Below the pieces are notes generated by a model. That model saw only the letters and a program-made list of their open reading frames with translations, was not told the DNA's origin and made no database searches. DNA of 64,000 nucleotides from Beijerinckiaceae bacterium (GTDB taxonomy: Bacteria > Pseudomonadota > Alphaproteobacteria > Rhizobiales > Beijerinckiaceae). The position numbers and the translations under genes were made by a program. Positions within the stretch are counted from its first letter, which is position 1, and every line of letters begins with the position of its first letter. This document shows positions 18,602 through 26,959 of the stretch, in pieces. Where the stretch lies: positions 47,869 through 111,868 of the forward strand of contig WSYC01000015.1 in assembly GCA_009773635.1 (NCBI GenBank), given 5' to 3'.

Positions 18602-21600
18602 TACATCCCTCGCATGCCGGAGCGGACGGCGCGGGCGAGCCCTGCCGCGATCTGGGTGCGGCTGGCGTCGAAGGCGGTCGGGTTCGGCGTCTGGATCGTG
18701 ACGTTGACGACCGCGCCGCTGGATCGCGGATCGCCGCGTTCATAGGCGCGCGCCTCCTTGCGGTTCAGCACGCGCTCGCCGCGTTGCAGGATCGCCGGCA
18801 CCTCGTCGGGCTTGAGATAGGCGCCGTCATGGAAACGCGGCGCCGCGGCGAAGACGCCTGCCGGAACCATGCGGCCGACGCCGCCCGCGCCGACCAGCCC
18901 GCCCTCGTGGAATAGCCTCGAGAAGATGCTGCCGAGGATGCCGCTCCCTTGACCGAAGGTCGGCAGGTTTGAACCGAAAAGCAGGTTCTTCAGGGGATTG
19001 AGCAGAGCGAGCTTGATCATCTCGCGGTTCAGATCCTGAAGCGCGAGGCGTCCCGCATCGGCCCATGATTTCCAGTCGAGTTTGCCCTGCGCGAGCACAT
19101 CGGCGAAGCGATCGAGCGCGGACCCGACGGCGGACTCGATGGCGCGGTAGGCGGCATCCTGCCGCTGAAGCTCTTGCGTCAGGCGTTCGATCTTGCCGGC
19201 ATTCTCGACGATGACGCGGCCTTCTTCGCTCGCAAGATCGATCCCGCGCGACCGCAAGCCCTGCTCGGCGCGCAGCTGGGCGATGATGACGGAACGCTCG
19301 GAAGCGCTTTGGCCGATCAGCCCGATCTGCCGTTGCAAAAGGGTGATCTCGTCCTTCTGATCTTCCAGCGCCTGGCGACCGGCAAGTTGGCGATTGAGTT
19401 CGTCGATGCGCCGGGCATTCCCGATGGCGGATTGCCCTTCCGGGCTTGCCGCATCGATCCCGCGCTGGCGCAATTGCTGGATCGCGCGAAGGGTTGCCAA
19501 TTCCTCGGAGCGCTTGGCGACGGATGCGCCGACAAGGGCGACCTGCCGTTCCAGCAGGGTGATCTCGTCGCGCTGGTCGCGCAGCTGTTCCTGGCCGCGC
19601 AGCGTCCGGTTCAGGCCTTCGATCTGGCGGGCAGACTCGATATAGGCCCGCGCTTCTTCGCTCGCGAGATCGACGCCGCGGCGCCGCAGTTCCTGTTCGG
19701 CGCGCATGACGGCCAGCGCATCGCCGCGCGCTGCGACGGTCTGGTTGATCAGCGCAACCTGCCGCGTGAGAAGTTCGATCTCGCGGCGGCGATCCTCATT
19801 CGCCGAAAGGGTCTGCGCGCGTTCCTGCTCGACGAAGAGCCGACCATAGGCTTCGCGCATCCGCTCGATGATGCGGGTGAGGGTTTCCTTCGCTTCGCCC
19901 TCGGCCAGCGCCTGGGCTGTCAGGAGCGGGCGAAGCGCCTGCTCCACCTGCATAACCTGCTGGGCCTTAGCCGAAGCCAGCGAGCCAGCTGCGACCGCTT
20001 CGTTGACGCGCTTCTGCGCGGACGCTTCCGCCGTCAGATCGGCAACCTGCTTTCCCGCTTGCGCCGCCTGCTCGGCGATGCGTTCGCGCAGCGCCTGGCG
20101 GGCGCGGGCTTCGGCATCGATGCCTTCGCGCGCCTGATCGATCAAGCCGGTCTTGCGGGCTTCCGCGCGCTCGGCCGCCGAGGCGCTTTCGAGATAGGCG
20201 TTCGCCAGCGCCAGCGTCGAACGGATCGACACTTCCGTGACAGAGGATTGCGTGACGACGGCTTGCGTCGCCGCATCGACCGCCGGTCGGAAGCGCGCCA
20301 GTTCAGCCGTCACGCGCCGATAGGCGGCTTCGACCTCCGCGACATCGTTGAGCTTCGAGCGCGTCAGCGGATCATCGAGCGCCGCGCGCAAGTTTGCTTG
20401 TTCACGCCGCAGGCGTTCGAGGTCGCGCGCGCCTGGGATGATATCGCGGGCGGCTTCACCCGCTCGAACCGAAAGCTGGTTCGCCCGGGCTTCCGCCGCA
20501 AGCTGCGCGGCGCGGCGCTGCTGATCGGCAAGCTGGGCTTCGATCTCGGCAATGCGGCGCTCGACCTGCGGCAGCATCAGCGGCACGACATTGCCGCGGA
20601 TGTTTTCGCGCAGCCGATCCCGCTGCCATTTCAGGAGATCGAGTTCTTCGGATGGATTGCGGCCATCGACGGCGCGATCCACCGCCTTGCCGATGGCGTC
20701 GAAGGCGTTCGAGGCCTGGCGGGCGACATAGTTCCAAGCGCGGCCAAAGGCGTTGGTCGCCTGTTCGGCATCGGCGAGCGCAGGCACGAGCGCGTTCAGC
20801 AGAACCCGCTGCGCCTCGGTGCGATTGTTCTGATCAACCAGCGTGCGGATATACTGCCGCGTCCGGTCGTCAAGGAAGGCGAGCCGGGAATTGAGTTCGT
20901 CGGCACCGCGCACCGGGTCGGCCAAAGCGGTTGCAAGCTGTTCGGCGCCGGCCTTGGTTTCGACGCCCATCGTGACCGCAAAGTTGCGAGCGATGCCGAT
21001 GGCGCGGCCCATTTCCTCGGCGCCAATCTTGCCGGTGCGCAGGAAGGCCACTTCCATTTCGCGGGCGGCGGTGACCGAGACCTTGCCGGTTTCCGCGGCA
21101 CTATGGGCGACCCGCTCAAGTTCGACGGCGGTTGCGCCCGAGGCGCGTCCCGCGCCCATGAGAGCGGTCGTGACCGCGCGCGTCGAAGCATCGTTCGCGA
21201 CCCATGCCGCGGTCAGGCCGACGGCTGCGACGCCGACACCGGCAACGATTCCGCCGACCACGCCGAGTGCCGAACCGAAAGCGGCAATCGCTCCCCGCAA
21301 GCCGCCGAAGGCCTGCGTCACCTGACCGCCCTGCTGCATGAGGATGGTCATCGGCGACATGCCGGTGGACATCGACGCCACCACGTCGTTGAACGTGTAT
21401 TGCAGCGTCAGAAGCTGGTTGCGGGTGAGGCCGGTTGCGCTGCCCACACCCTTGATCGCCTGCGATGTCTGGTCGAAGCGCTGCCTCGCCAGCGCCTGCG
21501 CGGCGGTATGTTCAGCCGAGGTGATTGCGCCACGCTTGGCGAGCGTGGCGTATTCGGCGAGTGCCTGGTTGAGGCGGGCCTGCGCCGCACCGAGGGGATC

Positions 21601-21948
21601 GATCGCGGCGCGCAGCGCATTCGCTCGTGCTGCGAAGCTTTCCGCCTCCCGTGCCGCTTCCTCGAAGACGCCGGCGGAGTCGCGGGCGGATTTCGGGATC
21701 GGGCGGTCAACGTTCAGAACAGTGTTGAACCGCTTCTGCGAGGCGTCGGCTTCGCCCGCCATACGCGCCGCTTCTGCCAGGCGCTTGAGCCGTGCAACCT
21801 CGCGGTCGGTCGCGGCGCCGGAACGGTCCATCGCCTTTTCGACAGAGCCAAAGGCCGCTTGCCCGGATTGCCCGACTTCCTCGAAGGCGCGCTTGATCTC
21901 CGCCTTCCCCTCAACGCCGAGGCGGATGGAGACATTCGTGGCGCTCAT
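18601..21948 (-). CDS. Tail length tape measure protein
   Basis: An 1115-residue tape measure protein that sets tail length and carries the membrane-penetrating parts of the tail. The N-terminus (SIRLGVEGKAEIKRAFEEVG) and the region around residues 165-240 (QQGGQVTQAFGGLRGAIAAF and a following hydrophobic segment) match the lambda-type family; the middle is coiled coil, and the end has a Gly-rich segment and a short conserved tail. Residues about 718-935 contain three tandem repeats of about 72 residues. It is preceded by two overlapping chaperone frames and followed by the DUF2460 gene. Confidence 0.9.
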   Translation of the reverse strand: MSATNVSIRLGVEGKAEIKRAFEEVGQSGQAAFGSVEKAMDRSGAATDREVARLKRLAEAARMAGEADASQKRFNTVLNVDRPIPKSARDSAGVFEEAAREAESFAARANALRAAIDPLGAAQARLNQALAEYATLAKRGAITSAEHTAAQALARQRFDQTSQAIKGVGSATGLTRNQLLTLQYTFNDVVASMSTGMSPMTILMQQGGQVTQAFGGLRGAIAAFGSALGVVGGIVAGVGVAAVGLTAAWVANDASTRAVTTALMGAGRASGATAVELERVAHSAAETGKVSVTAAREMEVAFLRTGKIGAEEMGRAIGIARNFAVTMGVETKAGAEQLATALADPVRGADELNSRLAFLDDRTRQYIRTLVDQNNRTEAQRVLLNALVPALADAEQATNAFGRAWNYVARQASNAFDAIGKAVDRAVDGRNPSEELDLLKWQRDRLRENIRGNVVPLMLPQVERRIAEIEAQLADQQRRAAQLAAEARANQLSVRAGEAARDIIPGARDLERLRREQANLRAALDDPLTRSKLNDVAEVEAAYRRVTAELARFRPAVDAATQAVVTQSSVTEVSIRSTLALANAYLESASAAERAEARKTGLIDQAREGIDAEARARQALRERIAEQAAQAGKQVADLTAEASAQKRVNEAVAAGSLASAKAQQVMQVEQALRPLLTAQALAEGEAKETLTRIIERMREAYGRLFVEQERAQTLSANEDRRREIELLTRQVALINQTVAARGDALAVMRAEQELRRRGVDLASEEARAYIESARQIEGLNRTLRGQEQLRDQRDEITLLERQVALVGASVAKRSEELATLRAIQQLRQRGIDAASPEGQSAIGNARRIDELNRQLAGRQALEDQKDEITLLQRQIGLIGQSASERSVIIAQLRAEQGLRSRGIDLASEEGRVIVENAGKIERLTQELQRQDAAYRAIESAVGSALDRFADVLAQGKLDWKSWADAGRLALQDLNREMIKLALLNPLKNLLFGSNLPTFGQGSGILGSIFSRLFHEGGLVGAGGVGRMVPAGVFAAAPRFHDGAYLKPDEVPAILQRGERVLNRKEARAYERGDPRSSGAVVNVTIQTPNPTAFDASRTQIAAGLARAVRSGMRGM

Positions 21949-22259
21949 GATGGATCAGCGTTCCGGCGATAGGCGTTGACGACGATGGGTTCGATCTCGG
22001 GCAGGACATCGACGAGAAGCGGGTTCAGCGCGCCCATGGCGTGGGCTAGCATCAGGATCGCGCCGAAGTCGAGCGCATAGACGCCGCCCATCACCGCTCG
22101 AACCTGTCCGGCCGAACGGCGGATTACCGCCCAGGCGAGCAAGCCTTCGGAAGTCTCGGGCTCGTGCTCGTCATAGGGACAGCCCGCACAGCGAAGAGGA
22201 CAGGCAGCGCAATAGCTTTCGCCGCCGTCGAAGTGCCATTCGGCCAGGGCGATCAGACG
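21945..22259 (-). CDS. Tail assembly chaperone, frameshift-dependent C-terminal part (gpT-like)
   Basis: Open frame of 104 residues with no credible ATG/GTG start at its 5' end. It runs back over the last bases of the upstream chaperone gene and matches the -1 frame after the slippery site 22259-22265. Only CTG (22256) or an internal TTG (22142) could initiate. The encoded piece holds a Cys cluster (CAACPLRCAGCPYDE) that could bind zinc, then a helical, hydrophobic C-terminus. The TGA overlaps the tape-measure ATG. Position between tail tube and tape measure is that of lambda gpT, made only as a G-T fusion; the expected fusion is about 221 residues. Confidence 0.72.
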   Translation of the reverse strand, partial: RLIALAEWHFDGGESYCAACPLRCAGCPYDEHEPETSEGLLAWAVIRRSAGQVRAVMGGVYALDFGAILMLAHAMGALNPLLVDVLPEIEPIVVNAYRRNADPS

Positions 22260-22609
22260 TTTTTTTCGTCGAGCCTCGTTAGTGCCGGGCCAACGTAGAG
22301 GCGGTCGATGGCATCGAAGGCAGGCCAGAGTTCGAGCAACTGCTCGATTGCTTGCCTGTCGGGATCAACCGGCTTGCCCTTGGCATCGCCGATCCCCTCC
22401 CAGGCGACAATGCCGGTCTGGGCGAGCGCGCGGGTGAAGGCCGCGCCCGCCTCGATCGTGGCCTGTCCGCCACCAGCCTTCAGCGCTTCGCCCGCAGCGC
22501 CGCGCGCGATCAGCATTGCGGCGACAGAAACTGGCCGAAACTGGATGCGCACGCCGGGCAGCACATCGAGCCAGAAGGGTTCGGCGGACACGGGTTCGAG
22601 CTTGAGCAT
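22253..22609 (-). CDS. Tail assembly chaperone (gpG-like)
   Basis: A 118-residue protein located just after the tail tube gene, the position of lambda gpG. It begins with LDVLPGVRIQFRPVSVAAM and is rich in Ala, with an acidic C-terminus ending DEKNV. Its final codons contain the heptamer A-AAA-AAC in the correct phase for -1 slippage. Released as the short form it would act as a tail chaperone; the frameshifted form carries the downstream Cys-rich part. A function other than chaperone is possible, but the position and frameshift signal are consistent. Confidence 0.75.
   Translation of the reverse strand: MLKLEPVSAEPFWLDVLPGVRIQFRPVSVAAMLIARGAAGEALKAGGGQATIEAGAAFTRALAQTGIVAWEGIGDAKGKPVDPDRQAIEQLLELWPAFDAIDRLYVGPALTRLDEKNV
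22259..22265 (-). promoter_or_regulatory. Programmed -1 ribosomal frameshift slippery site
   Basis: On the coding (-) strand the seven-base run reads A-AAA-AAC, with zero-frame codons AAA (Lys) and AAC (Asn), which is the canonical X-XXY-YYZ form. Re-pairing one base back gives AAA-AAA and continues with CGT-CTG in the frame of the Cys-rich segment. The zero frame ends 1 codon later (GTC, TGA). No pseudoknot has been modelled. Confidence 0.75.
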
Positions 22610-22652
22610 TGTGGCTCCTTGGTTTGGATGGCGGGTTGCGGGGAAGGAAAGG

Positions 22653-23924
22653 TCAGTAGGAGGCCACGTCGTTGGTCAGAACGACGGTGCAGGTCTTGGT
22701 CAGGACCGGATCGAGCGCGGCCTGCCAGGCGAAGGGCATCTGAATGCCGCCCGGCCCCTGAATCTGCCGGTTGCCGCGCGGCAGGAACACGCGATGCGCG
22801 GTGAAGAGCAGCGAGCGGCTGGCGTCGATGGTCCAGCCGAAGGCGATCTCGCAGGGCGTGCGGGCGGTGGCCTGATCGAGCAGGCTCGTGTCCTGAAACC
22901 GCGCATTGAGATTGCCCGAGCATTTGACGATACCGGGATCGATATCGGCAATGCGCCCGTCGGAGCGGATGACCTCGATCTTTTCGAGGTTGTTCGAATA
23001 CATCAGTTCCGCCGAGACAATGTTGCCGAGCACCGCGCCGTTGCGGGTGATCGATCCCTGAAACTGGCTGAAGCGCTCAACATCGAGCGCGGTCGGCGTG
23101 CCTGCGCCGGTGGTGATAGCCGTCGCCTCGCCCTGTGCGATCACGTTGACGGTTGCGGACAGAAGCCCGGATCGCTGCGCCTGGATCGAAAGGCTGTTCG
23201 CCCGCGCGCCGTAGTTCATGCCGAAGAAGGGCACGTCGGGAAGGCCGACCTCGATGGACATCGATGGCAGGTTCTGCGTGCTGGAGACGAAGGTGTGGCC
23301 GTTCGCCCCGCCGGTGAGCGTCGCGCCCGAGACCGTGCCATTCGAGGCAGGCGTGGTGGACGAGGCTATCGTGAAGCTGTTGCCGCCAAGACCGAGCGTA
23401 TCGTGCGTGATCGTCAGCGTGTTGCCACCGGTCTGGGCATAGGTCGCCGCCGCGACTGCTGGCACGACGCTGGCGTTGAGGGCGGTCACGGCATTGGTCA
23501 GCGTCGCGCCGAGATTGGCCCCGATCTGGATCTGATTGCCAGTTGGCGCGGCGGAAACGAAGGTGAAGGCGGTTCCGGCGATCGTGACCGTCGCGTTCGC
23601 CACGGGCTGGGCGGAGAACAGGATCGAGCCCTTGGCCGCCACCGACGCGGAGGTCGTCGGATTGCCGAACAGCGCCTTCAGCCAGAAGCCGATGTTGCGG
23701 TGATCCATGGGCACGACGATGTCGCTTTCGTTCGACACCACGTCATAAGCCGGCGTCAGCGGATCGCGCCCATAGCCGAGCAGATCGCTTTCGATCAGGG
23801 ATTGCTCTTCGCCAAGATTGGCCGAGACGAAAGGCAGCTTGCGAAAGCCCGTGCCGGGCGTGACGCCATAGGTGGCTTCAAACACCGCAGCCATGACGGC
23901 GTTTGCGCCGCGTGCGCGTGCCAT
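22653..23924 (-). CDS. Major tail tube protein
   Basis: A 423-residue tail tube protein. The ends (VFEATYGVTPGTGFRKLPFV at the N-terminus, then DLLGYGRDPLTPAYDV and the C-terminal FLPRGNRQIQGPGGI) belong to the tube fold. Residues of about 100-215 form an inserted Ala/Thr/Gly-rich beta domain that probably projects from the tail surface, with a repeated T-x-T-I-type strand pattern. It lies just before the chaperone pair and after the terminator-like gene, as expected in tail operons. Confidence 0.82.
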   Translation of the reverse strand: MARARGANAVMAAVFEATYGVTPGTGFRKLPFVSANLGEEQSLIESDLLGYGRDPLTPAYDVVSNESDIVVPMDHRNIGFWLKALFGNPTTSASVAAKGSILFSAQPVANATVTIAGTAFTFVSAAPTGNQIQIGANLGATLTNAVTALNASVVPAVAAATYAQTGGNTLTITHDTLGLGGNSFTIASSTTPASNGTVSGATLTGGANGHTFVSSTQNLPSMSIEVGLPDVPFFGMNYGARANSLSIQAQRSGLLSATVNVIAQGEATAITTGAGTPTALDVERFSQFQGSITRNGAVLGNIVSAELMYSNNLEKIEVIRSDGRIADIDPGIVKCSGNLNARFQDTSLLDQATARTPCEIAFGWTIDASRSLLFTAHRVFLPRGNRQIQGPGGIQMPFAWQAALDPVLTKTCTVVLTNDVASY

Positions 23925-23948
23925 GGGAATACTCCTGTCGTTGTTGGT

Positions 23949-24383
23949 TCAGTTCAAAGGATCGGTCGTCGCGTAGACGGCGAGGATCGCGAGATCGGCA
24001 AAGCGTCCGGGCAAGGCGCCGAGCGCTTCGATATCGTCCGTCACCGGCGCTTCTGCTTCGATCCAGTCGCAGAGCCCGCCGAGCGTCCTGTTCGCCATCA
24101 CCGCCGCGCCGATCGCGCCGATCATGGCGTCCACCACCTGCTCGCGGGTGAGGGTCGCGCTTTCGTAAGCGGCGATCTCAAGCAGGATGTGGTGCGAATA
24201 AAGATAGGTCAGCGGCGAGAGGCTGACCTCCGGTTCGCCCGGATCGCCGTCGCGGATCACGACCAGCCCGCCGGGCGGAATGCGTTCGGCCTTGGCCAGA
24301 TTGCGCTTCACTTCCGCGCCCGGCAGGGCAGCGGCGACAAGCGCCTTCACCGCCGCGATGACGGTTTCGCGTTTCGAAGCCAT
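23949..24383 (-). CDS. Head-tail completion/tail terminator-like protein
   Basis: A 144-residue protein with a central HHILLEIAAYES segment and the DLAILAVYATTDP end that occur in small phage proteins between the head-tail joining and tube genes. The ATG at 24383 is chosen over a TTG three codons earlier. It lies 24 bases upstream (in gene order) of the tail tube gene. A tail-terminator role is inferred from position and size. Confidence 0.65.
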   Translation of the reverse strand: MASKRETVIAAVKALVAAALPGAEVKRNLAKAERIPPGGLVVIRDGDPGEPEVSLSPLTYLYSHHILLEIAAYESATLTREQVVDAMIGAIGAAVMANRTLGGLCDWIEAEAPVTDDIEALGALPGRFADLAILAVYATTDPLN

Positions 24384-24396
24384 GGATGACAAGCCT

Positions 24397-25029
24397 TCAG
24401 GATTGCGGCCAGTGCCGCGCGATCAGCGATGGTACGCGCGCGGCTTGCCGCTTGGCGGCGCTCTCGACATCGAGGCGTTTCTTCAGAGCGACCTGTGGAA
24501 CCAGAATGAACACGATCACGCTGGCCTGTCCGGTCTTGCGGCGATTGCGGGCGGCGAGACCGCGCGTGTTGATCCGGGCATCATCCGCGACCAGCAGCGA
24601 AGGACGGCCACGGCGATAAACGAACCGCAGTTTCAGACCGGTTCGCCGTTGCCAGCCTTCCGGCGTGATCTTTTCGCGCGAGCCAACGGCACTCCGTCCG
24701 CTCTTGCCGGCGGCAGCGGTCGGGATCGCCAGGAACAGCCCGCGTGTCGAACGGATTACCACGCCACGGTCAAAGGCATCGACGATCTTCGGCGCCCGCG
24801 ACCAGACATAGGCGGCGGCTTCGGCGCTCTCGCCCACCTCGGGGAAGGTCTTTCCCCGCCATGTCCGAGACAGCCGTTCTCCGAGCCCGGCCGCGACGAC
24901 ATCTTCGCGGAGATCCTGCTTCAGGCCATTGGCGGCGTCGCGTATCCCCGACGTGACAGCGCGTTCGATATCCTTTTCGGTCTCAGCAAGGGCTTTGCCG
25001 AGATCGGGACGCTGGATGGTGAAGCGCAT
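24397..25029 (-). CDS. DUF6441-like minor head/tail protein
   Basis: A 210-residue basic protein. The N-terminal helix (GKALAETEKDIERAVTSGI, then ANGLKQDLREDVVAAGLG) and the C-terminal part (ASVIVFILVPQVALKKRLD) match the DUF6441 pattern of HK97 gp10-like neck proteins. ATG 25029 has GAAGG 8 bases upstream. It is followed closely by the completion-like gene and preceded, across the inserted + strand gene, by the gpFII-like gene. Confidence 0.7.
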   Translation of the reverse strand: MRFTIQRPDLGKALAETEKDIERAVTSGIRDAANGLKQDLREDVVAAGLGERLSRTWRGKTFPEVGESAEAAAYVWSRAPKIVDAFDRGVVIRSTRGLFLAIPTAAAGKSGRSAVGSREKITPEGWQRRTGLKLRFVYRRGRPSLLVADDARINTRGLAARNRRKTGQASVIVFILVPQVALKKRLDVESAAKRQAARVPSLIARHWPQS

Positions 25030-25119
25030 ACTACCTTCTCGAAGGTGTGGACCGATGGGCTGCGCGTAGCGCACCTAAGCCTCAGCAACAGACAGCAAGA
25101 CGATTCTCATGATAATGAA

Positions 25120-26235
25120 ATGCCTGATCTGCGCTCACGACGACGGTTGAAAACAATGCTTGCGGGAAAACCTGTTCGTCTTTCTCCTGCTGGAGACCTT
25201 GAACAAGGTATTTGGCACGAAGGTTTTGTAAAGGTTCGGCTCGGTCACAGTGACCGAGGCACTGTGATCATCCCCGATATGATCTTCGCAAAATCAGGGC
25301 CGTGGCGATTCTTTCAACCTAGTTTTTTCGGGCCATGCATCATTGGCTTCAACGTTGAGCCGGGTCGACACATTGCGGAATTCAGCGCGGATGTTGGCCG
25401 TCCTCGTTCGACGATGCCAACCCGCTTGATCGTACGCATTCATTCGGATGCGCACGTGATGGCTTATCCCGACGGGGCTCAACTATACGCATGTCAAATA
25501 AAGGGCCCAAAGCATCTTGCACCGTGCAGCTCAGGCCGATGTAAGCGCATGGCGAACGGTGATTTCGCTGTCCAGCTTTTTCATCATACGAACAAAGATG
25601 CCTATTTCAGCATCCGCGCCTCGCAAGAATTCTGGGCGTCATCTTGGAACCTGCAGGGAACACGACGCCTGAAGAATGTGGCCTACGTCTATCTGACCAG
25701 CCTCGCTAAAATTGAACACCCTGAGGATCTCAACCGGATTGCAATGGCATCTGATGGAATTCTTAAATTTCAGACGACGTCAAATCGTCCTATCGAAGAA
25801 ATTCTTGAGATACAGGTCTACAGAGAAAGCACAACGGGGCGTACGAATTCGCTAGAGGTAGCCGTTCCAACTCGTCTGCTAGCACCACCTCACTTGTACT
25901 ATCATCCATTTGTTTCTTCTGAGCCAGCATACTACGAAATCGTCGGTCCAGAAATTTTCCGTGTAGGGTTATTGCCTGGTGCAAAGCTTCCGATCCAGCG
26001 TGGTTTAGCAGCTCCAGACGAAAAGACCCTAAAGTCGTTCGAGTATATTGTAATGGGTGATACAGGGAACGTCACTGGCTTAGGTTCTCCCTATGATGAA
26101 GAGGACACGGTTCAAGTTATGCACCATGAGAAGCTGGAGCAGGGCATCGATATGTTTGATTTTTGGTTGAAAAACGCAAACTCAAATCAAATGACCCGAG
26201 CTTTTCCAGAGAGACGGGATCTCGATCCCGAGTGA
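25120..26235 (+). CDS. Unknown 371-residue accessory protein (moron) between head and neck genes
   Basis: On the + strand inside the leftward structural operon and clearly AT-richer than its neighbours, so probably an acquired cargo gene. No signal peptide or long hydrophobic segment. The most distinctive segment is LFHHTNKDAYFSIRASQEFW (about residues 150-170) followed by VAYVYLT; an HxT near a helix and then a Y-x-T strand recalls the NAD-binding region of ADP-ribosyltransferase-like proteins, but this is a weak inference. Further pieces are YYEIVGPEIF near residue 280 and an Asp/Glu-rich end. ATG 25120 or ATG 25156 could be the start; neither has a strong Shine-Dalgarno. No known family is claimed. 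Confidence 0.75.
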   Translation: MPDLRSRRRLKTMLAGKPVRLSPAGDLEQGIWHEGFVKVRLGHSDRGTVIIPDMIFAKSGPWRFFQPSFFGPCIIGFNVEPGRHIAEFSADVGRPRSTMPTRLIVRIHSDAHVMAYPDGAQLYACQIKGPKHLAPCSSGRCKRMANGDFAVQLFHHTNKDAYFSIRASQEFWASSWNLQGTRRLKNVAYVYLTSLAKIEHPEDLNRIAMASDGILKFQTTSNRPIEEILEIQVYRESTTGRTNSLEVAVPTRLLAPPHLYYHPFVSSEPAYYEIVGPEIFRVGLLPGAKLPIQRGLAAPDEKTLKSFEYIVMGDTGNVTGLGSPYDEEDTVQVMHHEKLEQGIDMFDFWLKNANSNQMTRAFPERRDLDPE

Positions 26236-26260
26236 TTCCTGAGATCTATAAATAGCCATT

Positions 26261-26575
26261 TCAGGAAATTAACGCTTCGCACGCCAGCACAAGCCCGAGC
26301 GCATCGCCCATCGGTTCGCCGATTATCTTGAACGTCTCGGCCCCGATCATGATCAGATCACCCTCGGTGATCGTTGCCGCCTGCGAGCGCCGGATATCGA
26401 TGCCGACGGTTGGCAACACGGCGCGGCTGTCCCCGAAATCCGCCATACGGTCGGGCGACTTCCGAATGATACGGACAGCGAGGCCAGCGCCGACGCCGCC
26501 CGCCTTCCACAGCGCATCTTCGCCGATATTGGGATCGGCGAAGAGCGCATCGATGGCCGAAGCGAAGGCGGACAT
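26261..26575 (-). CDS. Head-tail joining protein (gpFII-like)
   Basis: A 104-residue beta-structured protein. The N-terminus (FASAIDALFADPNIG) and the segment GDLIMIGAETFKIIGEPMGD are typical of small head-tail joining (FII/gp7-like) proteins that cap the portal-side connector. It sits directly after the decoration-type gene and before the inserted accessory gene. Confidence 0.7.
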   Translation of the reverse strand: MSAFASAIDALFADPNIGEDALWKAGGVGAGLAVRIIRKSPDRMADFGDSRAVLPTVGIDIRRSQAATITEGDLIMIGAETFKIIGEPMGDALGLVLACEALIS

Positions 26576-26577
26576 CG

Positions 26578-26913
26578 TTATGCCGTTCCGTTGAGGCGCA
26601 CCCGACCGATCGTCTCACCAGCGCCATTGCCGACGGCTTCAACCGCAGCGCCGATCAGCGTATTGGTTCCGACCGTCTTGGTGGCCTCCTTGTTGGTGTT
26701 GTCCCAATAGATCTTGTCGCCGACGCTCCAGGCCTGCGACGCGGTCTTCTTCAGGTCGAACACACCGACGAGGCAGGCTTCCACCTGCTCGGCAAGGATT
26801 GCGGAAGCCGTCGCAATCCCGAAAATCGCGCCGACGAGAAGTCCGTCGCCAGAGGCAACAGCATAGGGAGCGGCGAGCGTGATCGTTCGCCCGGGCTGGA
26901 CGTAATTCTTCAT
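26578..26913 (-). CDS. DUF2190 capsid-associated protein
   Basis: A 111-residue DUF2190 protein, usually encoded beside the capsid and probably a decoration or cement protein. Characteristic pieces are PGRTITLAAPYAVASGDGLL, then GVFDLKKTASQAWSVGDKIY with WDNTNKEAT. ATG 26913 with GGAG 10 bases upstream fixes the start against a longer frame. It follows the protease-capsid fusion by 46 bases. Confidence 0.85.
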   Translation of the reverse strand: MKNYVQPGRTITLAAPYAVASGDGLLVGAIFGIATASAILAEQVEACLVGVFDLKKTASQAWSVGDKIYWDNTNKEATKTVGTNTLIGAAVEAVGNGAGETIGRVRLNGTA

Positions 26914-26959
26914 GGAACTGACTCCGAGATGTTGGTGAAGATTCTGACGGGCTCGAAGA

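Noticed and set aside
19174..21972. A 932-codon open frame on the + strand across the tape measure gene
   Set aside because: It is the antisense shadow of a GC-rich coding region; the - strand frame has clear tape-measure features and coupled neighbours.
22308..24369. Long + strand open frame across the chaperone and tail tube genes
   Set aside because: Antisense shadow of GC-rich genes; only the part beyond 25120 of the next + strand frame has foreign composition and independent character.
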